Shown piece by piece: positions 1-5,812 of a DNA stretch of 18,676 bases. Location of the stretch: positions 1-18,676 of the forward strand of contig NZ_CALIBF010000115.1 of NCBI RefSeq assembly GCF_938045465.1, in the 5' to 3' direction. Numbering within the stretch: position 1 is the stretch's first letter; every line of letters starts with the position of its first letter. The DNA comes from an uncultured Campylobacter sp. Its GTDB lineage: Bacteria; Campylobacterota; Campylobacteria; Campylobacterales; Campylobacteraceae. The position numbers were made by a program, and so were the translations under genes. The notes under the pieces were generated by a model. That model worked only from the letters and a program-made list of their open reading frames with translations, did no database searches and had not been told where the DNA came from.

Positions 1-37
1 CATCGCCGCGGGCACACTTGTGGCGAACCGAAAGTAG
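1..37 (+). CDS. C-terminal end of an upstream EamA-type transporter (partial)
   Basis: An open frame enters from the left edge (codons from base 2) and stops at TAG 35-37. It reads IAAGTLVANRK, closely resembling in pattern the end of the next gene (hydrophobic stretch, then ILIARER). This suggests a second drug/metabolite transporter directly upstream, making a tandem pair with only 6 bases between stop and next start. Only 11 residues are visible, so the family call is an inference from that similarity and the position. Confidence 0.4.
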   Translation, partial: IAAGTLVANRK

Positions 38-43
38 CGCGCG

Positions 44-976
44 ATGAAGCAGAAGCTTTACTCCGCGTTTTGGCTGAAACATCTGGGCGTTTATTATATG
101 CTCGTAGCGAGCTTCTATTTTGCGCTAAACGGCGCGCTAGCCAAAGTCATGGCGGAGCGGATGAGTAGCGCCGAGATCGTGTTTTTCCGCAACGTCGTAG
201 GCATCGGCATCGTGCTGTTTTCGCTACGGCGGGTAAAAAACCTGGGGCCGGGCGGCAAGCCGTGGCTGCTCGCGTTTCGCGGCTTTATCGGCAGCTGCGG
301 GATCTTAGCGACCTTCTACAATATCGCCCACATCGATCTTGGCACCGCTTTTACCTTCCAAAAGACGGCGCCCATTTTCACCGCGCTATTTTCGGCATTT
401 TTCTTAGGCGAAAAGCTAAGCTCCAAGGGTTGGTTTGCGATACTGCTCGGCTTTGGCGGAATTTTACTCGTCGTGCGCCCGCACATCGGCATCAGCGTAA
501 CCGATGCAGTGGGAATCTTCGGCGGCATGTGCGCGGGGCTTGCATACACGAGCGTGCGCGAGCTTCGCAAACACTACGCCACCAACCTCATCGTGCTGGT
601 TTTCGTCTCGTCCGCTACCTTTCTAAGCGCGATGATGATGGCTGCGGGCTGGGCGCTTGAAGGTAGCGAGGTTAAAATTTTAGGACTTTTCAGCGGCGCG
701 GATTTAGCGAAGCTCGCTTATTTCAACCCGCCAAGCCTTTTTGGCTGGGTGCTAGTGGCGCTTCTGGGCGTCAGCGGGATCTACTTTCAAATTTACATGA
801 CACGCGCCTACGCCGCTTCGCGCAAAGCTGGCATCGTCGCTGCGATCAGCTACAGCGATATCCTCTTTAGCATGGCGCTAGGAATTATGCTAGGCGATCA
901 TCTGCCCGGTCCGATCGTGCTAGCAGGCATTGCAGTAGTGATTTTAAGCGGAATTCTAATCGCCCGCGAGCGCTAA
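44..976 (+). CDS. EamA/DMT-superfamily inner-membrane transporter
   Basis: A 310-residue, strongly hydrophobic protein with about ten membrane segments in two homologous halves, the usual architecture and length of EamA (drug/metabolite transporter) proteins. The first half starts near residue 15 (YYMLVASFYFALNGALAK) and contains the typical helix-end motif FLGEKLSSKGWFAILLGFGG around residues 120-139. The second half starts near 154 and ends in a short basic tail. Such proteins export or import small metabolites; the substrate cannot be read from sequence. The ATG at 44 has no clear Shine-Dalgarno and lies 6 bases after the preceding stop, so translation is probably coupled to the upstream paralogue. 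No terminator is evident after it. Confidence 0.85.
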   Translation: MKQKLYSAFWLKHLGVYYMLVASFYFALNGALAKVMAERMSSAEIVFFRNVVGIGIVLFSLRRVKNLGPGGKPWLLAFRGFIGSCGILATFYNIAHIDLGTAFTFQKTAPIFTALFSAFFLGEKLSSKGWFAILLGFGGILLVVRPHIGISVTDAVGIFGGMCAGLAYTSVRELRKHYATNLIVLVFVSSATFLSAMMMAAGWALEGSEVKILGLFSGADLAKLAYFNPPSLFGWVLVALLGVSGIYFQIYMTRAYAASRKAGIVAAISYSDILFSMALGIMLGDHLPGPIVLAGIAVVILSGILIARER

Positions 977-1096
977 ATTTAAATCTAAATTTAAAACCAA
1001 TTCAAACGCGCCGAGGGGCTAAATTTAATCTGCGCCGCTCGCCTGCGCTAAATTTCAGCGATATAAAAGTCTTAAAAAGCTAAGATTGCGCTAAAG

Positions 1097-1111
1097 TTCT
1101 ACGGTGTAGAA
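1097..1111. promoter_or_regulatory. Perfect dyad ahead of the yjiL-like operon
   Basis: TTCTAC-GGT-GTAGAA is a perfect 6-bp inverted repeat with a 3-base centre, 26 bases before the yjiL start. It lies just downstream of possible -10 boxes (TATAAA at 1062-1067, TAAGAT at 1081-1086), where an operator would sit. It could also be a short RNA hairpin. The regulator is unknown and the role is inferred from position and symmetry only. Confidence 0.35.
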
Positions 1112-1137
1112 ATATTTTTCGACGGATTTAAAATTTT

Positions 1138-1914
1138 ATGCATTTTATCGGTATCGACATCGGCTCTACCTCGTCAAAGGTCGCCGTTATGGACGAACGC
1201 GGCGAATTTTGCGAGCTATTTTTGCTGCCAAGCGGCTTTAGCGCGGTCAAGGTCGCGCGCCAGATCAAGCAAGCCTTAGAGCAAAAAGGCTACGCAGAGG
1301 GCTTCGTGACGGCTACGGGCTACGGGCGCGTCAGCGTGGACTACGCGCAGCTTAGCATGAGCGAAATTTTATGCCACGGACTTGGGGCGCACTTTTTGTT
1401 TGAGCCCGACTGCACCGTCATCGACGTGGGCGGGCAGGACACCAAGGCTATCAAAATAGAAGGTGGCAAGCCTACGGACTTCATCATGAACGACAAATGC
1501 TCGGCGGGCACGGGTAAATTTTTAGAGATCAGTGCGGGCCGCTTGGGGCTTGATCTTAGCGAAATTTACAAAACCGCCCGCAAAAATCCCGCGATCAAAC
1601 TAAGCTCGACCTGCACGGTATTTGCCGAGAGCGAGATCGTCTCGCTAAGCGCAAACGGAGCCGAAACGAGCGAGATCGCCTACGCCATCGTGGACTCCTC
1701 GGCGCACAAGGTCGCCTCTCTCATCAAACGGCTGGAAAATCAAATTTACTTTTTAAGCGGCGGGCTTAGCAACGTGCCGCTCTTTAAACAGCTTCTAGGC
1801 GAGCATCTGGGGGCTGAAATTTTTACTCACGAAAACGCAATCTACTGCGGCGCAATGGGTGCTTCGCTTATCGGCGCACGCAAAGCAAATGAAATTTCAA
1901 AGGAGACGAGATGA
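1138..1914 (+). CDS. yjiL: YjiL-like ATP-dependent activator (BadF/BadG/BcrA/BcrD, HgdC family)
   Basis: A 258-residue protein of the acetate kinase/Hsp70-fold activators that hydrolyse ATP to push one electron at very low potential into 2-hydroxyacyl-CoA dehydratases or double-cubane-cluster proteins. Visible motifs: first nucleotide loop GIDIGSTSSK (5-14), second loop DVGGQDTK (96-103), third GG at 208-209. There are two cysteines at the positions that hold the single [4Fe-4S] at the homodimer interface: C121 in NDKCSAGTG and C159 in STCTVFAESE. Length matches E. coli YjiL and HgdC. Expected in the cytoplasm. Its stop overlaps the ATG of the yjiM-like gene (ATGA), so the two are translationally coupled partners. 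The Shine-Dalgarno before 1138 is weak. The family is clear; the physiological partner reaction is unknown. Confidence 0.93.
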   Translation: MHFIGIDIGSTSSKVAVMDERGEFCELFLLPSGFSAVKVARQIKQALEQKGYAEGFVTATGYGRVSVDYAQLSMSEILCHGLGAHFLFEPDCTVIDVGGQDTKAIKIEGGKPTDFIMNDKCSAGTGKFLEISAGRLGLDLSEIYKTARKNPAIKLSSTCTVFAESEIVSLSANGAETSEIAYAIVDSSAHKVASLIKRLENQIYFLSGGLSNVPLFKQLLGEHLGAEIFTHENAIYCGAMGASLIGARKANEISKETR

Positions 1915-3020
1915 AGATGGATTTTGACGCGCTTAAAAAGCGCAACGCAATGGCTCTGTACGATCTAAAAGAGCAAGGCAAACACGTAGTGGGAATGTTT
2001 TGCACCTATTCGCCAAAGGAGCTCATTTACGCTGCAGGCGCCGTGCCGGTTGGGCTTTGTGCCTATGACGAGAGCCCGATAGACGCCGCTCACGCCGAGC
2101 TTCCGCGCAATCTTTGCCCGCTAATAAAGGCAAGCTACGGCTACGCAGTTACCAAAAAATGCCCCTACATGAACGCCAGCGACCTCGTCATAGGCGAGAC
2201 GACCTGCGACGGCAAGAAAAAAATGTATGAGCTGCTGGCAAAACATAAGGACGTCCACGTGCTGCAACTACCGAATATGAGAGACGGCAAGAGTTTGGAG
2301 CTTTTTACCGACGAGCTTAGAGAATTTCGCAAAGTTTTAGAGCGAAAATTTGATACGAAAATCACCGATGAAGCGCTGCTCGATGCGGTGCAAATTTACA
2401 ACGAAGAGCGCGATGTGATGCTGGAGCTTTTAGAGCTTGGCAAACTAAATCCGATGCCGGTAGCGGGCAGCGAAATTCATCAAATTTCATTTGCGAGCGA
2501 CTTTATATACGACAAGCAGGAGAAGCTTAAAATGATACGCGCCTACATAGCCGCCGCGAAGGAGATGACGCCGCCGAAAACTCGCAAAAAGCGGATCATC
2601 ATCACCGGCTGTCCAAGCGGAGGCGTGTATGAGAAGGTTATCAAGCAGATCGAAGATCTTGGCGCGGATGTAGTGGCCTTTGAAAACTGCTCCGGCACCA
2701 AAGGCTATCAAAACCAAGTGCAAACAAAGGGCGATTTGGTTGCAAATATCGCCGAGCGCTATCTCAAAATCCCCTGTTCGGTGATGTATCAAAACGACGC
2801 ACGCTCGGATATTATCAAGGAATTTATCCATGAGTATCAAGCACACGGCGTCATCGACGTCGTGCTAATCGGCTGCCACACCTACGCGATCGAGACGAAC
2901 AAGATCAAAGAAGCCAGCCGTGAAGCTGGAGCAAACTATATGTCGCTGGAGACTGATTATTCAAAACAAGACGTCGGGCAAATTCGCACGCGTCTAGAGG
3001 CGTTTATAGAACTGCTTTAA
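1911..3020 (+). CDS. yjiM: YjiM-like 2-hydroxyacyl-CoA dehydratase/double-cubane-cluster protein
   Basis: A 369-residue single-subunit member of the HgdB-like (COG1775) family, the electron acceptor of the preceding activator. It has the family N-terminal pattern with C31 (FCTYSPKELIYAAGAVPVGLC50), then PRNLCPLIK (C69), KKCPYM (C84) and GETTCDGKKKMYE (C99). In the second half are ITGCPSGG (C234), ENCSG (C260), IPCS (C289) and GCHTYAIE (C322), ending in ETDYS..DVGQ..TR. These strings closely match E. coli YjiM as I remember it. Relatives include the Carboxydothermus double-cubane protein, which holds an [8Fe-9S] cluster and reduces small molecules such as acetylene. ATG 1911 is preceded by AGGAG at good spacing. 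The substrate is not identifiable; a classical two-subunit CoA dehydratase is unlikely because the second subunit is absent. Confidence 0.9.
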   Translation: MKMDFDALKKRNAMALYDLKEQGKHVVGMFCTYSPKELIYAAGAVPVGLCAYDESPIDAAHAELPRNLCPLIKASYGYAVTKKCPYMNASDLVIGETTCDGKKKMYELLAKHKDVHVLQLPNMRDGKSLELFTDELREFRKVLERKFDTKITDEALLDAVQIYNEERDVMLELLELGKLNPMPVAGSEIHQISFASDFIYDKQEKLKMIRAYIAAAKEMTPPKTRKKRIIITGCPSGGVYEKVIKQIEDLGADVVAFENCSGTKGYQNQVQTKGDLVANIAERYLKIPCSVMYQNDARSDIIKEFIHEYQAHGVIDVVLIGCHTYAIETNKIKEASREAGANYMSLETDYSKQDVGQIRTRLEAFIELL

Positions 3021-3092
3021 GCTGGGTCGCTCGAAATTTTAAAATGAAGAATTTTCTAAATTTAAAAACAAACCAAAGAAAGGAGAGGTTGC

Positions 3093-3953
3093 ATGAAATT
3101 TAAGGAGATAGACGAATCTCGTCGCGGCTTTTTAAAAGGAGCTTTGGCGGCTGCCGCCATCGCCGGACCGGAAGCGATGCTCGCTGGCTATACGCCGTTT
3201 AAGCCCGATTCGCTGCAGGTTTGGTCGTGCGGAGGACTGTCCGAAGCATTTAACGAGCTAAACGCCATTTATGAGTCAAGGACGGGGCATAATATCCAGT
3301 ACACTGGCGCCTTTGCGGGCGCGCTCGGAAAGTCGCTGCTAGCCTTGCAGGGCAAGACGGAGGTTTTTGGCGCTCGCGTTTTGGAGCTGTCTCAAAAACT
3401 GCGCAAAGCAGGCCTTAGCCTTCGCTTTAGACCGCTATGTTTTACCGACTACGTTTTAGTAGTGCCAAAGGGCAATCCCGCGGGCGTTCGCGATCTGAAG
3501 GATCTAGCAGAGCCCGGCGTAAGGGTGATGCTGCCGCTAAGGGCATCGCCTCCGGGTAGCGGACCGGTAAAGGGAATTTTGAAAAATTCAGGTCTTACCG
3601 AGCCTGTTATGAAAAATATGATCGCCAACGGTTCATGCGTCATCCAGATGATGTGCGATCTGGTAGATGGCAAGGGCGATGCGTCCATAATCGAAAAGCG
3701 CCTAACGACGCACGATAGGTTTAAAGACAAGATCGAATATATGCCTATCGACGAGAAACTCATTCCGCCCGGGCCGCTTACATTTACGCTAAATATCATG
3801 AAGTACGTAAAGGACGAGAAGCTAGCCAATGATTTTGCGGACTTCGTCTGCTCCGTGGAGGGGCAGGAAATTTTCGAGCGACACGGCTTTACCTCCATCC
3901 ATTCGGCGCGTGGGCTCGAACTCATAGAAAGGTTTGGTGTAAAAGATGTTTAG
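3093..3953 (+). CDS. Tat-exported ModA-like substrate-binding protein, cysteine-rich, without ABC partner
   Basis: A 286-residue periplasmic binding protein. The N-terminus carries a twin-arginine signal, SRRGFLK at residues 9-15, then an alanine-rich hydrophobic stretch; there is no lipobox. The body follows the ModA (molybdate-binding) layout: AGALGKSLLALQGKTEVFG (75-93), FTDYVLVVPKGNP (117-129), a ligand-loop-like LPLRASPPGSG (147-157) and EGQEIFERHGF (256-266). The mature part has five cysteines (C46, C116, C182, C188, C253), unusual for ModA. No permease or ATPase gene is adjacent. A strong Shine-Dalgarno (AAAGGAGAGG) precedes ATG 3093. Tat export implies folding in the cytoplasm, perhaps around a ligand or cofactor. 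It may bind molybdate, another oxyanion, or something else; a non-transport role in this operon is possible. Confidence 0.8.
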   Translation: MKFKEIDESRRGFLKGALAAAAIAGPEAMLAGYTPFKPDSLQVWSCGGLSEAFNELNAIYESRTGHNIQYTGAFAGALGKSLLALQGKTEVFGARVLELSQKLRKAGLSLRFRPLCFTDYVLVVPKGNPAGVRDLKDLAEPGVRVMLPLRASPPGSGPVKGILKNSGLTEPVMKNMIANGSCVIQMMCDLVDGKGDASIIEKRLTTHDRFKDKIEYMPIDEKLIPPGPLTFTLNIMKYVKDEKLANDFADFVCSVEGQEIFERHGFTSIHSARGLELIERFGVKDV

Positions 3954-4722
3954 TATAGTAAATATGGCAAAGATGAAAAAAGTCTCTAGGCTAACTAAAA
4001 TTCGTCGATTGGTGCAGCTGATTTTTATCGGTGCGATCGGGCAATGGGCATATTACGGGATTTTTAGATGCCCTTTTATCGTGCCTTTCGTAAACTGCCA
4101 ATCCTGTCCGATCGTTACGTGCTGGGGGCGGATCGCGACCGTCTTTTTCGGCTTTTGGCTATTTATCCCCGTGCTGGTTATTTTCCTTGGGCGCGCGTTT
4201 TGCGGCTGGCTTTGCCCGGGCGGATTCGCAAATCAAATGCTCGGCAAATTTGCCGCTTTTAAGCTTAAGCTAAAAAATAACAGGAAGCTGCGATATGCGC
4301 AGATAGGCATGGTTCTAGCCGTTTTGCTTAGCGCGGGCGTGTATTTTATCTACGGCAATCCTCGCGTTATGATCCCCATACGCACCAGCGACGAGTACCT
4401 AAACGCCGTTATCATGTCCTTTAAATTTTCCGACTGGTACTGGGCGGTTCGCACTGCCGTAGTCGTGGCCCTCATCGCCGCATCCTTGATCGTCGCAAAT
4501 TTATGGTGCCGCTTCGCCTGTCCTAGCGGCGGCATAATGGAGCTGCTGCGTAAAATTTCAATATTTCGCGTTTATAAAACAGACGCCTGCGACAACTGCA
4601 ACGCCTGTTTGCGCAAATGCGAAATGGGCACTAGACCGGACGAGATGAACTGCACGAACTGCGGCGACTGTATGGACGTTTGCCATGCGGATGCCATCAA
4701 ATTCGGAAGGAAAAAAGATTGA
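3946..4722 (+). CDS. NapH/NosR/CcoG-type membrane 4Fe-4S protein
   Basis: A 258-residue membrane iron-sulfur protein with about four transmembrane segments (roughly 22-40, 63-83, 119-137, 168-187). It has the family CxxxCP pair (FCGWLCPGG, C86/C90; CRFACPSGG, C188/C192) and a C-terminal two-cluster ferredoxin domain: C215, C218, C221, C225 and C236, C239, C242, C246. An extra cysteine group, C51-x2-C54-x4-C59, precedes the second helix. Such proteins typically carry electrons from the quinol pool to a soluble or periplasmic redox enzyme. The position between the ModA-like and NifB genes suggests it feeds electrons to this operon's Fe-S enzymes. The ATG overlaps the end of the preceding gene by 8 bases; alternatives at 3964 and 3973 have no better ribosome site. 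Family sure, partner inferred. Confidence 0.88.
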   Translation: MFSIVNMAKMKKVSRLTKIRRLVQLIFIGAIGQWAYYGIFRCPFIVPFVNCQSCPIVTCWGRIATVFFGFWLFIPVLVIFLGRAFCGWLCPGGFANQMLGKFAAFKLKLKNNRKLRYAQIGMVLAVLLSAGVYFIYGNPRVMIPIRTSDEYLNAVIMSFKFSDWYWAVRTAVVVALIAASLIVANLWCRFACPSGGIMELLRKISIFRVYKTDACDNCNACLRKCEMGTRPDEMNCTNCGDCMDVCHADAIKFGRKKD

Positions 4723-5549
4723 TGAATTTTTTCGCCAAACCCTCCTTCGACAACCACCCCTGCTTTAGCAAAAAAGCGTCCGCCGCCTACGGGCGCGTGC
4801 ACCTTCCCGTAGCGCCGCATTGCAATATCCAATGCAATTTTTGCAACCGCATCTACGACTGCGCAAACGAAAATCGACCCGGCGTAACGGGGAGGATGCA
4901 AAGCCCTGATGAAGCCGCGCTATACGTGGAAAATCTATTTAAATTTAGACAGGATATCTCGGTCATCGGTATCGCAGGACCCGGGGATCCTATGTGCGAT
5001 GCCGACAAGACCCTAGCGACTTTTGAAAAATGCAAAGCCCGCTTCCCTCACGCCCTACTTTGCCTATCCACAAACGGCCTATCTTTGCCCGAGCATGTGG
5101 ACGATATCGTGCGGATCGGCGTGAGCCACGTGACGGTGACCGTTAATGCCGTAACGCCCGAAGTGGGCGGCAAAATTTATGCGTGGGTGCGCCACGGAAA
5201 CAAAATTTATCACGGCGAAGAGGGTGCTAGAATTCTTGGGGAGCGCCAAGAGGAAGGGATTCGCAAGCTAAAAGAAGCCCGTATGATCGTAAAGATCAAT
5301 ACGGTCGTAATCCCCGGCGTCAATATGGATCACGTCCCCCAAATCGCAAAAAAAGCCAAAGAGTGGCAGGTCGATATCATGAACTGCATGGCGATGATCC
5401 CCGTGCAGGGCACCCCTTTTGCAAATATCAAATCGCCCTCGAATGAAGAAATTCGCAGCATGCGAAAGCTCATCGGCGGCTCCATTCATCAAATGACTCA
5501 CTGCAGCAGATGCCGCGCCGACGCGTGCGGCAAGCTTTGCGAGAAATGA
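4722..5549 (+). CDS. nifB: NifB-family radical SAM protein, single domain
   Basis: A 275-residue cytoplasmic radical SAM enzyme. ATG 4722 overlaps the previous stop (TGATG) and follows GGAAGGA at 4705-4711, so it is preferred over an in-frame TTG at 4680. NifB hallmarks in order: HPC (C14), GRVHLPVAPHC, the SAM-cluster motif C34-x3-C38-x2-C41, NRIYDC (C47), RPGVT, AGPGDPM, STNGL, INTVVIPGVN, MIPVQGTP, and a C-terminal C261-x2-C264-RADA segment. In nitrogen fixers NifB fuses two 4Fe clusters and inserts carbide to make the 8Fe-9S-C core of the nitrogenase cofactor. The NifX-like C-terminal domain of many NifBs is absent, and two extra cysteines (C269, C273) follow the usual tail motif. No nifHDK/EN lies in the window, so its product probably serves another protein, perhaps the YjiM-like one. 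Confidence 0.88.
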   Translation: MNFFAKPSFDNHPCFSKKASAAYGRVHLPVAPHCNIQCNFCNRIYDCANENRPGVTGRMQSPDEAALYVENLFKFRQDISVIGIAGPGDPMCDADKTLATFEKCKARFPHALLCLSTNGLSLPEHVDDIVRIGVSHVTVTVNAVTPEVGGKIYAWVRHGNKIYHGEEGARILGERQEEGIRKLKEARMIVKINTVVIPGVNMDHVPQIAKKAKEWQVDIMNCMAMIPVQGTPFANIKSPSNEEIRSMRKLIGGSIHQMTHCSRCRADACGKLCEK

Positions 5550-5574
5550 AGACCTGCTTTTGCGGGTCTTTTAT
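5549..5574 (+). terminator. Rho-independent terminator of the yjiL-nifB operon
   Basis: Directly after the nifB-like stop: AAGACCTGC, loop TTTT, GCGGGTCTT, then further T residues. The stem is 9 bp with one G-U pair, followed by a U-run. It ends the five-gene operon and separates it from the flavoprotein gene. Confidence 0.85.
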
Positions 5575-5660
5575 CCGGCACAGGATACACGCTCTCATAG
5601 CGCACAAAATTTATGTAGAGATTTAAATTTAAAATTTGTCTAAATTTAGAACTAGTAAGC

Positions 5661-5679
5661 AGCCGATAAGCGGCTTTTT
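5661..5679 (+). terminator. Second, short terminator-like hairpin
   Basis: AGCCG-ATAAG-CGGCT followed by TTTT. The 5-bp GC-rich stem with U-run fits a back-up terminator 90 bases after the first. It is short, so it may be incidental. Confidence 0.35.
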
Positions 5680-5721
5680 AGCGGCGGCGGTTTTTAAAAA
5701 TTTAAAAACAATTTTTAAATA

Positions 5722-5756
5722 ATATTATTTTGCTTTTATTTAACTTTGGGTATAAT
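5722..5756 (+). promoter_or_regulatory. Promoter of the flavoprotein gene
   Basis: A perfect TATAAT -10 box at 5751-5756, preceded by GGG and by a T-rich stretch with periodic T runs, the usual look of Campylobacter sigma-70 promoters, which lack a strong -35. Transcription would begin near 5763, giving a leader of about 50 bases that ends in AAAGGAG (5801-5807) before ATG 5813. Confidence 0.75.
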
Positions 5757-5782
5757 TTTCCCAAAATTAGGCATCAAAAAAA

Positions 5783-5795
5783 ACCGTATAACGGT
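5783..5795. promoter_or_regulatory. Small dyad in the flavoprotein leader
   Basis: ACCGT-ATA-ACGGT is a perfect 5-bp inverted repeat in the presumed 5' leader, 6 bases before the Shine-Dalgarno. It could be an operator or a small hairpin affecting mRNA stability or translation. Evidence is symmetry and position only. Confidence 0.3.
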
Positions 5796-5812
5796 AAAAT
5801 AAAGGAGACATC

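Noticed and set aside
316..570. Minus-strand open frame inside the EamA gene
   Set aside because: It lies wholly within a well-supported membrane-protein gene and its translation resembles no known domain. The same applies to other opposite-strand frames over yjiM, the ModA-like gene, nifB, and the plus-strand frames over polA.
1138..3020. A classical 2-hydroxyglutaryl-CoA dehydratase pathway
   Set aside because: Only one dehydratase-like subunit is present, with no CoA-transferase or dehydrogenase gene beside it; the sequence fits the single-subunit YjiM type better.
4680..4721. TTG start for the NifB-like protein, 14 residues longer
   Set aside because: The ATG at 4722 overlaps the previous stop, has GGAAGGA at proper spacing, and begins where NifB homology begins.
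1138..5549. Reading the operon as a nitrogen-fixation cluster because of NifB
   Set aside because: No nifH, nifD, nifK, nifE or nifN is present, and the other genes belong to the YjiL/YjiM, ModA-like and NapH-like families.
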